NCBI GenBank assembly: GCA_947505245.1
Contig: CANNIZ010000004.1
Coordinates: forward strand, 62,001-126,000
Length of the DNA stretch: 64,000 nucleotides
Source: Pseudomonadota bacterium
Lineage (GTDB): Bacteria > Myxococcota_A > UBA796 > GCA-2862545
Direction of reading: 5' to 3'
Below the pieces are notes generated by a model, which saw nothing but the letters and a program-made list of their open reading frames with translations, made no database searches and was not told where the DNA came from. The stretch's first letter is position 1. Every line of letters begins with the position of its first letter. A program made the translations under genes and the position numbers. Positions 49,398 through 60,700 of this stretch are shown piece after piece.

Positions 49398-49739
49398 TCA
49401 CGGGAAGCCGATCAACCGGCGCGACACGAGCCCGACGACGACGCTGGCCGCGTTGGCGCCGAGCGACCAGGTGAGAGGCCGCTGCACCCCCCACCACCGG
49501 AGCCACGCGGCCTCGACGAGCACCGCGAAGACCTCGGCGACGAGCACCCGAACGAGGTACGGCGAGGTGGGCGCGTGGAGCATGCCGAACCAGACGATCG
49601 GGTGGGTGAGGGCGCTCGCTCCGAACGCGACGAGGGCGCGTTGCGCGTCCGGTCGGGGCCGCGCGGCCACGGCGTACAGCGGCATCTCGACGATCTGGGT
49701 GACGACGAAGGCCGCGAACCAGCGGCCGAACGGGCTCAT
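49398..49739 (-). CDS. small integral membrane protein, unknown
   Basis: The 113-residue protein has three or four hydrophobic helices and the conserved pattern VVTQIVEMPLY early, HPIVWF in the middle and LVAEVFAVLVEAAWL late. It resembles uncharacterised membrane proteins of Myxococcota. Its ATG overlaps the stop of the larger membrane gene by 4 bp (ATGA), so the two are made together. Confidence 0.65.
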   Translation of the reverse strand: MSPFGRWFAAFVVTQIVEMPLYAVAARPRPDAQRALVAFGASALTHPIVWFGMLHAPTSPYLVRVLVAEVFAVLVEAAWLRWWGVQRPLTWSLGANAASVVVGLVSRRLIGFP

Positions 49740-50677
49740 CGCGGGCGCCCTTCGGACAGCCACAGCGCCGCGATCGCGAGCTCCATCACGCCGTGGAACC
49801 GCGCGAGCCGCAGGTAGCCGTCGCGGGCCTCTCCGAGGTCCACGAACGCCCACGCGAACAGCGCGGCCAACAGCCCCAACGCTGCGAGCACGGCGAACGC
49901 GGGCACGTCGTCGAGCAGCTCGTTGACCACGCGACGGACGCTGCGCGAGCTCTCGCGCACGCGGTCCTCCTCGGGCACGAGGCGCAGCCACACCGAATAG
50001 TGCACGGACTGGGCGAAGCCGAACGCGAGCAGCAGCCGAAAGCCCCACGGCTCGGGTACGCCGGTGGTGATGTAGGCGAGCTGCGTCACCTCGGGCGCGG
50101 GCAGCGCGGCGATCGCGGCGTGAGCGACCCCGTCGACAGCCCCGGACGCGAACAGCGCGAGCGCGCCCGCGTACAACGCCAACGGGACGAGGTGCGCCGG
50201 GGACGTGCGCTTGCGCCAGGCCCACCAAAGGCCGACGCCGACGAGGTTGTGGGCGTGGGCGAGCACGAGGGCGCCGGTCCAGCCGGTCGCCCACGCGGTC
50301 GCCACCAGACCGAGGCCGAGCACAACGGTGCCGAGGCGGGCGAGGGGCGTCCCGCGGCTCGCGAGGGCGGCGCCGACCAGCGCCAGCAGGCCGAGCGGGA
50401 GGTTGCCCGTGACCCCGAACAGGGCGATGGGAACGCCTGCAAGGGCGAGCAGCCACGGCCGGCGATGCAGCCCCGGACGCACGACGAGGTAGCGCAGGTC
50501 CGCGATGAGGTGCGGCACACCGAACAGGAGCGGCGTGAACGCCAGCACCCACAGCGGCAGGAAGGTGGTCGTCGCCACCGCGACGAGCACGGCTACGCTG
50601 CCGTTCACGGCGACGCGGTGGTCGCGGGCGGCCACGAGGTGGCGCCCGAGCGGTCCGAACGCGCGGATCAGGCGCAC
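49736..50677 (-). CDS. integral membrane protein with conserved histidines
   Basis: The 313-residue protein has about eight transmembrane helices and conserved-looking histidines in FGVPHLIADLRY, LAHAHNLVG and FAQSVHYSVWL. The pattern distantly recalls the Brp/Blh carotenoid dioxygenase group, but I cannot confirm it. The start is uncertain: GTG 50677 is used because longer forms (up to GTG 50836) run through the mini-protein gene; residues DRWLTPFDWAR just upstream still look coding. It forms an operon with the 113-residue partner. Confidence 0.55.
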   Translation of the reverse strand: MRLIRAFGPLGRHLVAARDHRVAVNGSVAVLVAVATTTFLPLWVLAFTPLLFGVPHLIADLRYLVVRPGLHRRPWLLALAGVPIALFGVTGNLPLGLLALVGAALASRGTPLARLGTVVLGLGLVATAWATGWTGALVLAHAHNLVGVGLWWAWRKRTSPAHLVPLALYAGALALFASGAVDGVAHAAIAALPAPEVTQLAYITTGVPEPWGFRLLLAFGFAQSVHYSVWLRLVPEEDRVRESSRSVRRVVNELLDDVPAFAVLAALGLLAALFAWAFVDLGEARDGYLRLARFHGVMELAIAALWLSEGRPR

Positions 50678-50745
50678 CCGTGCCCAATCGAACGGTGTCA
50701 GCCACCGATCGAGGACGGGCCTGGGGGCGAGCTCCGCGACGGAGC

Positions 50746-50928
50746 TCAGCGGTTGCGCGACCGGCGGCGCACGGCGAGCGCAGCTGCGGCAAGGAACGCG
50801 CCCGGCAGCGCCGCTGCAGGGGAGACGTGCTCGCACTTGCTGCTGCCCGAGTCGGTGTCCGTGTCAGGCGGGGGGATGTCGGCGCGGGCGATGGACGAAA
50901 GAAGCAGGACGGCGAGGATGTTGTGCAT
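50746..50928 (-). CDS. MYXO-CTERM mini-protein
   Basis: The 60-residue product consists almost only of a signal peptide (MHNILAVLLLSSIARA), a short acidic linker (DIPPPDTDTDSGSSKCEH) and a C-terminal sorting-like tail: a cysteine, a hydrophobic stretch (AAALPGAFLAAAALA) and VRRRSRNR. This matches the MYXO-CTERM pattern in a minimal form. Once cleaved and anchored it would expose about 20 residues. Upstream is an A-rich region; no strong Shine-Dalgarno was noted. Confidence 0.55.
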   Translation of the reverse strand: MHNILAVLLLSSIARADIPPPDTDTDSGSSKCEHVSPAAALPGAFLAAAALAVRRRSRNR

Positions 50929-50968
50929 CCCAAAACCCTACGCGAGGCCCGCGACCTCTGTCAAGGAC

Positions 50969-52507
<1,539 letters not shown>

Positions 52508-52527
52508 GGCGCCTCCGGGCAAGCCGC

Positions 52528-53664
52528 TTAACGCCCCAGCAGTCGCGCGTACACGGCTTCCAGCGCCTCGGCGCGCGCTTCCCACGTCCCCGTGTCCATG
52601 ATCGCCCACATCGCCTTGTCGCCGAGCGACCGGCGCCGGCCCGGGTCGGCGAGCAGGCCGCGCAGCACGGTCGGGAGCGAGGTTTCGTCGGCGGGATCGA
52701 ACTCGATCGAGCCCGGGGCGTCGAGCCCGGCGGTGGACGCGACGATCGCGGGAACGCCGGCGCCGAGCGCGTTCAGCAGCTTCATCGGGAAGCCTGCGCA
52801 GGTCGCGCGCGGCACCACGAACAGGTCCGCGGCGGCGATCGCGTCTTTTGCGTCCTGGAAGTCGCCGCTGCGGACGAACCGCCGGTGGGCGGCGTCGAGC
52901 CCGACCGCGTCGGCGAGGCGCTCGAGGGGGGCTATGTCGTCGACGGTGACGACGAGCAGCGTCGCGTCGAGGCCGACCGCGGCGCGCACGAGCCGTTCGA
53001 CGTCCTGGTAGGGGTCGAGGTTGCCCGTGTACACGAGCACGTTCCCGCGCAGGTCCCAGCGCTTCTTCGCGCGGGTGGGGTCGCCGCCCGCGACGTCCAT
53101 CAGGTCCACACCGGGCGGGATCAACGCGACGTCTTTTGCGCCGATCGCGGTGAGGTGCCGCTGGCCGGCAGGTGAGATCGCGACGTTGACGTCCGCCGCG
53201 CGCGCGGCGAGGCGGTCGAGCGTGCGTCCGAGGCGGCCGGCGCCCCGGAGGCCGGGGTACCACTGCGGAAGCTCGTCACCGAGAGCCGCGTGGACGCTCT
53301 GGACGAGGGGGAACCCGCGCCCGATCGCCGCGCGGGCGACGAGCGTGGCCTCGGCGTGGTGCGCGTGCACGATCTGGATGTTGCGGCGCGCGACGAGGCG
53401 GCGCACCGCGGTGAGCAGCCCGGCGTCGGTCCACAGTCGCGACCAGTGGGGACCGGAGCCCGGCGCATGCGACCCACCTGGCAGGTGCGGTACGCGCACG
53501 AGATCGACCCCTTCAGGGGCCGGTCCGGTGCCCTGCGGTCCCGTGACGAACACCACCTCGTGCCCACGGCGCGCGAGCGAGCGGGCGAGCCCCGCCGCAT
53601 AGACGGGACCGCCGTGCGGGCCGGGGAACGGGAACGAGGCGACGAACAGGATCCGGAGGATCAA
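52528..53664 (-). CDS. glycosyltransferase family 4
   Basis: The 378-residue protein has the two-domain GT-B fold: an N-terminal acceptor half starting RILFVASFPFPGPHGGPVYAAG, and a C-terminal donor half with LVYTGNLDPYQDVERLV and the E-containing loop LFVVPRATCAGFPMKLLNALGAGVP (ends quoted). Substrates are unknown. The start is a TTG overlapping the ferredoxin stop (TTGA), so translation is coupled to a ferredoxin, an unusual pairing. Confidence 0.85.
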   Translation of the reverse strand: MILRILFVASFPFPGPHGGPVYAAGLARSLARRGHEVVFVTGPQGTGPAPEGVDLVRVPHLPGGSHAPGSGPHWSRLWTDAGLLTAVRRLVARRNIQIVHAHHAEATLVARAAIGRGFPLVQSVHAALGDELPQWYPGLRGAGRLGRTLDRLAARAADVNVAISPAGQRHLTAIGAKDVALIPPGVDLMDVAGGDPTRAKKRWDLRGNVLVYTGNLDPYQDVERLVRAAVGLDATLLVVTVDDIAPLERLADAVGLDAAHRRFVRSGDFQDAKDAIAAADLFVVPRATCAGFPMKLLNALGAGVPAIVASTAGLDAPGSIEFDPADETSLPTVLRGLLADPGRRRSLGDKAMWAIMDTGTWEARAEALEAVYARLLGR

Positions 53665-53891
53665 CCGTTGTTGCCGATCGCCTCGACGGGACAGTTCTCC
53701 ATCGCTTCGACGCACTGGGCCTCTTCAGCGGGGGAGTCTGGCTGCTTGAACACGACGTCGTGGTCTTCTTCCGTCGACATCCGGAAGTTCTTTGGCGCGG
53801 CGTCCGAGCACACCGAACAAAGGATGCACTCCTTGTCGACGTAGAACTTGCCGGGGACGTTATCGGGCCACTTGTTACTGCTGTCAGCCAT
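53661..53891 (-). CDS. ferredoxin, single [4Fe-4S] cluster
   Basis: The 76-residue protein has cluster cysteines C22, C25 and C28 (ECILCSVCSDAAP) and C67 in the ENCPVEAI segment; C60 is extra. This is the compact ferredoxin type (Fer4_13-like) used as an electron carrier. AGGAG precedes the ATG. The GT4 gene follows immediately with overlapping stop/start. Confidence 0.9.
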   Translation of the reverse strand: MADSSNKWPDNVPGKFYVDKECILCSVCSDAAPKNFRMSTEEDHDVVFKQPDSPAEEAQCVEAMENCPVEAIGNNG

Positions 53892-53986
53892 GATCGGGGC
53901 TCCTTGTCGATGGAGGAGCCCTTAACGAACGCGGGCCCCCGCGACCAGCGCAAGGGCCCACGTGAACGCACCGAGTTGTCAAACCG

Positions 53987-54979
53987 TCAGTTCTGCGCCT
54001 GATCCAGGGCTTCGTCATCGAACTCGGCCGCAGCGAACGCGCACGTCGCGACGTCGCCCTCGGTGAGTCCGCTGTCCGTGTAGTTGTCGGTGTAGTAGCT
54101 CGTCTTGAAGTCCGTCCCCCAGCAATCCGAAGACGTGCCGACGAACTCGCCGAGGTCGCCGCCGATCGCGTAGGCGTCACCGCGTCCGGCACCGGTGTCG
54201 AGCCAGCGCGAGCGGACGATCAGCACCTCTTTCGCGTCCGTGGTGAGGTCCATGTTCGACTCGAGCGCGAGGTCCATCGCTCCGCCGCCGGCGTACACCT
54301 GGTCGTAGGTGTACAGCGCGTTGGCGTCTTCGCCGTTGTCGCCGAGGAAACCTTCGAACGCGGCCTCGGCCTTTACGCCGGAGGCTCCGAGATCGTAGCC
54401 CAGGTAGAACGTCCCCTGCGTGGGATCCGTGTTGGGGTTGAGCGTGTGGGCGGCGCCGAAGTCGATCGCGAACGCCCCGCGGCTGGCTTCGTCCGTGGCG
54501 CCCGCCTCGATCTGGCCGGCGATGACCGTAGTGAATTCGGCCGCGTCGTCGGCCTTCGGGCGCTGCTGGAGGGCCCAGAAGTAGCTGTCGTCGGTGTTGT
54601 GGGCCACGACGAGCTGGGTCGCGGTGGGCTCGAGGGCGTCGCCATCGTACGGGCCCCATTGCGCGACCTGATCGACCGTTCCCTCGTCTTCGGGCGGGGC
54701 TTCGGCGGCCCAGGTTGGCGGCGTCGCGGTGACCGTGTCGACGAGGTTGAGCACCCACCACGCCGTGCCGTTGACGTCGTCGGTGACCTGGGCCGTGAGC
54801 AGGTAGGCCTCCGACCACTCGCCGGTGCGCGCGTTCGCGGCGGCTTCGGTGTCGAGGTTCACCAGGACGCGATCGTCCGGCAGCACGCTGCGGAACGCGT
54901 CGGCGTCGCCCGCCGGCGTGCACGCGGTGGTGAGCAGGGCGCCGGCGGCGGCGAGGGGGAACAGCAGGGTGGTGCGCAT
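53987..54979 (-). CDS. secreted lipoprotein, unknown function
   Basis: This is a 330-residue protein with lipoprotein signal LAAAGALLTTAC. The mature part is acidic with few basic residues, rich in Asp, Ala and Thr; a single late cysteine pair occurs (SDCWGTDF, TCAFAAAEF). Repeated VDTVTATPP and DEALDQAQN-type segments give no known family. The ATG at 54979 follows GGAGGCCC. It is divergent from the TerC gene, sharing a 115-bp gap. Confidence 0.6.
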   Translation of the reverse strand: MRTTLLFPLAAAGALLTTACTPAGDADAFRSVLPDDRVLVNLDTEAAANARTGEWSEAYLLTAQVTDDVNGTAWWVLNLVDTVTATPPTWAAEAPPEDEGTVDQVAQWGPYDGDALEPTATQLVVAHNTDDSYFWALQQRPKADDAAEFTTVIAGQIEAGATDEASRGAFAIDFGAAHTLNPNTDPTQGTFYLGYDLGASGVKAEAAFEGFLGDNGEDANALYTYDQVYAGGGAMDLALESNMDLTTDAKEVLIVRSRWLDTGAGRGDAYAIGGDLGEFVGTSSDCWGTDFKTSYYTDNYTDSGLTEGDVATCAFAAAEFDDEALDQAQN

Positions 54980-55094
54980 CAGGGCCTCCAAGGTGGTCAT
55001 CGTACGATCAGTTGGACCCGGGACTCGGGAAAACGGAAAACCCGCACCGCACAATTCGTCTGGCGTGCTAGAAAAGGCCGCCAAAGGGGGCCCG

Positions 55095-55874
55095 TTGCAC
55101 GAGATTTTCGTGTCCATGCAGAGCGCCGAGACCTGGGTGACGCTCGTCACGCTCGCGACGCTCGAGATCGTTCTGGGCGTCGACAACATCGTGTTCCTCG
55201 CGATCATGACCGGTCGGTTGCCGCGCGAGCAGCGCGCGCTCGCGTACCGCGTCGGACTCGCCGGGGCGCTGGGCACGCGCTTGCTGCTGCTGTCGACGTT
55301 GAACCTGTTGATGCAGCTCGAACACCCGCTGTTCACGGTGCCCGTCATCTTGCATGCGGTGACGGGGCGCGATCTGGTGCTGATCGTCGGCGGTCTGTTC
55401 TTGATCGGCAAGTCGAGCCACGAGGTGTTCGAGAGCGTCGAGAACCCGGACGACGAAGACGAGGTCGGTGAGGACGGCGAAAAGGTCGAGAAGGTGCACG
55501 CCGGCTTCTGGTGGACGATCCTGCAGATCATGGTGATCGACATCGTGTTCTCGCTCGACTCGGTGATCACGGCCGTCGGACTCGGAAAGCAGCTGTGGAT
55601 CATGGCCGCGGCGATGATCTGCGCCGTGGTGGTGATGATGTTCTTCGCCCAGCGCATCGGCGAATTCGTCAACCAGCACCCGAGCGTGAAGGTGCTCGCG
55701 CTGTCCTTCCTGATGTTGATCGGCGTGTTGCTGGTCGCGGACGGGTTCGGTCAGCACGTCGAGAAGGGCTACGTCTACTTCGCGATGGGCTTCTCCTTCC
55801 TGGTGGAGATGTTCAACCTCCGCGGTCGCAAGAACAAAGAGAAGAAGAAGCGCGTGCCCGCCCCGACGGTGTGA
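55095..55874 (+). CDS. TerC family membrane protein
   Basis: The 259-residue integral membrane protein has the TerC signature LEIVLGVDNIVFLAIMTGRLP (ends quoted) near the N-terminus and FSLDSVITAVGL in its second half, with acidic residues in membrane helices as in manganese/metal exporters of this family. About seven helices are seen, with an acidic loop ENPDDEDEVGEDG. The start is TTG 55095, chosen because AAGGGGG lies just upstream. The next gene starts at a GTG overlapping its stop. Confidence 0.88.
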   Translation: MHEIFVSMQSAETWVTLVTLATLEIVLGVDNIVFLAIMTGRLPREQRALAYRVGLAGALGTRLLLLSTLNLLMQLEHPLFTVPVILHAVTGRDLVLIVGGLFLIGKSSHEVFESVENPDDEDEVGEDGEKVEKVHAGFWWTILQIMVIDIVFSLDSVITAVGLGKQLWIMAAAMICAVVVMMFFAQRIGEFVNQHPSVKVLALSFLMLIGVLLVADGFGQHVEKGYVYFAMGFSFLVEMFNLRGRKNKEKKKRVPAPTV

Positions 55875-56887
55875 CCGGCTACGGTACCGGGGTGTGGTGG
55901 CTGCTGCTCGCGTGTAAAGACCCTTGCCCGCCGGGAGACGCCTGTGTCGTCGCCGGGACGGGTCGCGCGGCCTATGACGGCGAAGGGCTGCGCGCCGTGG
56001 ACTCGTCGCTGTACCTGCCGACGGACGTACTGCGCTGGCCCGACGGGCGGCTCGCGATCGTGGACTACAACAACTACCGGCTGCGCGCGATCGACGACGC
56101 GGGCGTGCTCGACACCGTCGCGGGCGACGGGGAACACGGCTACGCGACGCCCGGCGCGGGTCTGCTCGACAGCGCGTTCGAGAACCCGATCGCCGCGGAG
56201 ATCGGCCCCGACGGGCTCGTGTACGTCGTGGCCCAGCACGAGGGCCGCGTGTTCGTGCTTCGGGGCGGCGTGGTCGAGGTCGTCGTCGGCACGGGCGTGC
56301 TCGGGTACGCGGGCGACGGCGGGGACGCGCTCGCCGCGCAGCTGTGGGACCCGACGGGGCTCGTGTTCGACGGGGACGACCTGTACGTTGCGGACGACCT
56401 CACGCACCGGGTCCGGCGCGTTCGCGCCGGGGTGATCGAGACGGTCGTCGGTCCCGAGGACCTCGACCGGCCGATGGGCATGTCGGTTGACGCCGGAAGC
56501 CTGTACATCGCGGATAGCGGGCATCACCGGATCGTCGCGTATGACCTGGACGGAGGCGGCCTGTCGGTCGTCGCGGGCACGGGGGCGGCCGGCTACGACG
56601 GCGACGGCGGGCCTGCGGTCGAGGCGGCGCTCCGGTCGCCGCAGGGGGTGCTCGCGGTCGACGGGACGGTGTTCGTGGCCGACAGCGGCAACCACGTGGT
56701 GCGGCGGATCGTCGACGGCACGATCGACGCGTTCGCCGGCACGGCCTTCCCCGCGCCGCTTGGGGATGCAGGCCCGCCCGACGAGGCGCCGTTGTCGTTA
56801 CCGACAGGGTTGTTCGTCGATACCGGCGGCGACCTGTATGTCGCGAGCATGCTCGCCCACCAGATCGTCCGGGTCCGGGTTCCCTAG
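55871..56887 (+). CDS. NHL-repeat beta-propeller lipoprotein
   Basis: The 338-residue protein has a short lipoprotein signal (GVWWLLLACKDPCPPGDAC) and six NHL-type blades, each ending in a pattern like VADSGNHVVRRI or YIADSGHHRIVAYD, with GTGxxGYDGDGG loops between. It is probably a surface beta-propeller. The GTG 55871 start overlaps the TerC stop (GTGA); an internal GTG at 55892 (MWWLLLACKDP) would also give a proper signal. The loop glycines repeat, which suggests a propeller that closes in one domain. Confidence 0.78.
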   Translation: MTGYGTGVWWLLLACKDPCPPGDACVVAGTGRAAYDGEGLRAVDSSLYLPTDVLRWPDGRLAIVDYNNYRLRAIDDAGVLDTVAGDGEHGYATPGAGLLDSAFENPIAAEIGPDGLVYVVAQHEGRVFVLRGGVVEVVVGTGVLGYAGDGGDALAAQLWDPTGLVFDGDDLYVADDLTHRVRRVRAGVIETVVGPEDLDRPMGMSVDAGSLYIADSGHHRIVAYDLDGGGLSVVAGTGAAGYDGDGGPAVEAALRSPQGVLAVDGTVFVADSGNHVVRRIVDGTIDAFAGTAFPAPLGDAGPPDEAPLSLPTGLFVDTGGDLYVASMLAHQIVRVRVP

Positions 56888-56899
56888 CCGAGGGCGCAC

Positions 56900-57751
56900 A
56901 TGAGTCGTGAAATTCAGGCGATCCGCCTCGCGATCCTCACCGCCGTGATCGGGTCGATCGCAAAATTTGCGGCCGGCTTCGTGACCGGCAGTATGTCGAT
57001 GATCTCGTCGGGCGTGGACTCGCTCGGCGACCTGTTCGTGTCGGTCGCGAACCTGTTCGTGGTGCGCCTCTCTGAGAAAGACGCCGACGACGACCACAAC
57101 TACGGGCACCACAAGGTCGAGGGTCTCGGCGCGATGTTCGAGGGCGGCTTCATCGCGGCGGCCGGCGCGTTCATCATCTACGAGTCTGTGCACAAGGCGA
57201 TGATCGGGGAGGAGAGCCACTCGAGCGCCGTCGGCATCGTGGTGATGCTGCCGATCCTCGCGATGACGATCGGCACCGTGATGCACCTGCGCAAGGTCGC
57301 AAAGGAGACGGGCAGCCTGGTCGTGAAGTCCGACGCCGCGCACTACCTGACCGATGTGTGGGTGAACATCGGCGTCCTCGTGTCCCTCGTGCTCGTGTGG
57401 GTCACCGGGGAGCCGCTCGTCGACACCGCGATCTCCATCCTCATCGCGCTGTCGATGTTCCGCTCGAGCTTTCACATCGTGAGCGAGGGCGTGGACGTGG
57501 TGATGGACAAGAGCCTCGCGCCGGACGTCGTCGCGCGCGTCCGCGCGGTGCTCACAGCCGAGGCCCGCATCCTGTCGTTTCACGACTTCAAGACGCGCAT
57601 GGGGAAGATCCCGCACGTCGACTTTCACATCGTCGTCCCCGGGCATATGACCGCCGCGGAGCTGCACGACGTGTTCCTCGACCTGCGGCGGCACGTACAG
57701 GACGTCGTCGGCCCGTCCACGAAGGTGCTGATGCACGCGGACACCGCCTGA
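56900..57751 (+). CDS. cation diffusion facilitator (zinc/iron/manganese efflux)
   Basis: The 283-residue CDF transporter has six predicted helices with metal-site residues in DSLGDL and SDAAHYLTDVW, and HNYGHHK between the second and third helices. The cytoplasmic C-terminal domain ends FHIVVPGHMTAAELHD and carries His ligands. CDF proteins export Zn2+, Fe2+ or Mn2+ as dimers. It may work alongside the TerC transporter two genes upstream; the ion is not fixed. Start ATG 56900. Confidence 0.9.
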   Translation: MSREIQAIRLAILTAVIGSIAKFAAGFVTGSMSMISSGVDSLGDLFVSVANLFVVRLSEKDADDDHNYGHHKVEGLGAMFEGGFIAAAGAFIIYESVHKAMIGEESHSSAVGIVVMLPILAMTIGTVMHLRKVAKETGSLVVKSDAAHYLTDVWVNIGVLVSLVLVWVTGEPLVDTAISILIALSMFRSSFHIVSEGVDVVMDKSLAPDVVARVRAVLTAEARILSFHDFKTRMGKIPHVDFHIVVPGHMTAAELHDVFLDLRRHVQDVVGPSTKVLMHADTA

Positions 57752-57758
57752 CGGTGAA

Positions 57759-57779
57759 CCGTCCCGGACTACGGGACGG
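57759..57779. terminator. hairpin between CDF and topB stops
   Basis: CCGTCCCG (57759-57766), loop GACTA, CGGGACGG (57772-57779) is a perfect eight-bp stem. It overlaps the stop codon of topB (57769-57771) and lies just after the CDF stop, so it may end transcription from both sides. No T run. Confidence 0.5.
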
Positions 57780-60700
57780 CCACTTCGACGGCCTTCGCGC
57801 GGCGAACGGGCGTCTTTGCGCCCTTGCCGGCTGACTTCGGGGCGGCGTCGGCCTTGGCGGCCTTTCCGGCGCTCTTCGGCGCCTTGGAGGCTTTGCCGGC
57901 GGCCTTCGGGGCCTTTCCGGCGGCCTTGGAGGCCTTCCCTGCGGCCTTCGGGGCCTTGGGTTCGGCCTTTGCGCCCTTGCCGGCGCTCTTCGTCACCTTG
58001 GGTTCGTCCGTGGCGGCCTTTCCGGCGCTCTTGGCCGCGGCCTTCGCGCCTTTTGCGGCCTTGGCGCCTTTTGCGGCCTTGGCGCCTTTGGCTCCCTTGC
58101 CCTTCGCGGCCTTGCCCTTCGCGCCCTTGGCGGCGGACTTCTCGCCTTCCTCGGCGTCGCCCTTCGCCTTGCCCTTTCCCTTGGCGGCGGGACGGCCGCG
58201 GCCCTTGCCGAACGCCTTCGCCTCTTCCTCGGTCTGCGGCACCGGGTTCGCGGGATCGCCGCCCCGCTGCGGGAACTGGAAGCCGTAGCGACCTGTCTCG
58301 CGGCGGAACAGCCAGCCGCGGAACGGGCGGCCGCGCTTGCTGATGAAGTTGTCGATCAGCTCGGTTCGACCATCGCTACCGAAGAACTTGAGGGCCTCTT
58401 CGACGGTGATCTCGCGCTGGCAGACGACCTTCGGCAGCAGGGGGCCGTTCTTTTCCGTGGCTTCGAGCACCTTCTTGCAGACGTACCGGCGGTTCGTCTC
58501 GATGATCTCGCAGTCTTCGTGAATCGGGCACTTGCACAACACGCCGGCCTGCACTTCAGGGCCGGTGTCGCCACCGCCGCCGTTGCCCCAGTCCATGCGC
58601 AGGATCCACTTGCCGAGCTTCTCGGGGTCCGTGTCGGCCTCGAGGAACACGGAGCCCGTGAGCGAGCGGCCCGAGCGGTCGACGAACCCGCCGAGGGGGC
58701 CCGCCTTCCGGTCACGAAGCAGCGTCTGGACGAGCGTGCGGTCGACGTAGCGGCCGGCGCGGTCCTTCCAGATCATGAACATACACTCGGCGTTCTCGCC
58801 GTCGTTCCGGGTGCAGCGGTAGCCCCACGTGCTCTCGATCACCTCGCCCTTGCCGCAGGCCGGGCAGGTGCCGAGGGACGGCTCCTTCGCGTACAGGTCG
58901 ACGTGCTCGAACGTGGAGAGCGTGCCGGTCATGTCCTTGGTGAAGCTGACGAGGCGGTCGAGGAACGCCTTTCGCTTGATCTGGCCCTTCTCGACCTGAC
59001 CGAGCGCGTGTTCCCACTCGCCGGTGAGCTTGGGGGACGCGAGCGCGCCGACGTTGACACGCTCGAGCACGTCCATCAGGCGCATCGCCTTGCTCGTGGG
59101 GCCGAGCTTGTTGTCGACCCGGCGGGCGTAGTTCTTGCGCACCAGGCCTTCGATCGTCTCCGCGCGGGTGGCTGGCGTCCCGAGGCCGCGACCCTTCATC
59201 GCGTCCATCAGCGCGTCTTCTTCGACGCGCTCGCCGGCGGTCTCCATCATGCGCAGCATCTGGGCTTCCGAGTACCGGCTCGGGGGCTTCGTGTCCTTGG
59301 CCTCCTCGACGATCTCGAGCACCTTGGCGACGACGCCCTGGGCCTCGTCCTTCCCGGGAACCAGCGCGGGCAGCGGGTTCGCTTCGGTCGGGATGCCGAG
59401 GGCCCGGAAGAACGCGGGGTCTTCGAGCGTGCGGCTGGTGGCGCGGAACCGGGCCTGCTCGGACCCGGCGGGCACCGTGACGATGCGCTCGACGTTGGAC
59501 CACGTCGCGGGGCCCATCATGGACGCGAGGAACTGGCGTACGATGAGCTCGAAGATCCGCTCGTCATCGGCGCGCATCGCACCTTCCGGGACGTTGCCCG
59601 TGGGGACGATTGCAAAGTGGTCGCTGACCTTCGTGTCGTCGAGGATCTTGTCCAGGTTCTGCGGATCGGCGGCGATCTCGGGTGCGAGGACCTTCCAGTC
59701 GGTGGCGCGGGCGAGGCCGGCGAGCACGGTCTGGATCGTGTCCTTGTAGTCGCCCGGCAGGTACCGGCTGTCGGTACGCGGGTAGGTGATGAGCTTCTCA
59801 CCTTCGTACAGGCGCTGGGCCGCGTCCAACGTGCGCTTTGCAGAGAACGAGAACTTACGGTTCGCCTCGCGCTGCAGCAGCGTGAGGTCAAACGGCAACG
59901 GCGGGCTTTGCCGGCTCTTCTTGCGCTTTTCGCTCGCGTCACCGGTCTTCGCGACGGACAGGGCCTTCATCAGGCGGTCGACGCGCTCCTTGTCGAAGAT
60001 GCGCGACGGCTTCGCTTCGGCGTCCGTCTTCTCGTCTTCGTCTTCGTCTTCGGTCTTTGGGCCGCGGGGCTCGGGGTCGTAGAAGCGCGCTTCCCATTCC
60101 TGGGCTTCGTGCTTGAACTTGCCGTGGATTTCCCAGTACGGACGCGGGATGTGGGCGAGGATCTGCCGCTCGCGCGCGACGAGCAGGTTGAGCGTGGGCG
60201 TCTGCACGCGGCCCGCGCTCCACGGCTCTTTGTCGGCCCGGTTCTTCAGGCGCTGGGTGAGCGCGCGCGTCGCGTTCATGCCGACGAGCCAGTCGCCGAC
60301 GGCGCGACACCAGGCTGCGTCCGCCAGGCGGTCCATGTCCTTGCCCGGCTTCAGGTGCGCGAACGCCTCCCGGATGGCCGTCTTGGTCATGGACTGGAGC
60401 CAGAGGCGCTGCTGGGGGAGCTTCTCGAGGTCGCAATGTTCGGCGATGCGCCGATAGATCAGCTCTCCTTCACGCCCGGCGTCACAGGCGTTGATCATGC
60501 CGGTGACGTCTTTCCGATGGCCGAGCTTCTTGATCGCATCAAGGCGCTTTTTCTGGCCTTCGCGCGGATTGATCGCGAAGTGGTCGGGGATGATCGGGAG
60601 GTTCTTGATCGCCCACGACGAGTACTTCTTGTCGTACTCCTGCGGTTCGGCAAGTTCGAGCAGGTGGCCGACGGCAAAAGTAACGATGTAATCGTCGCTC

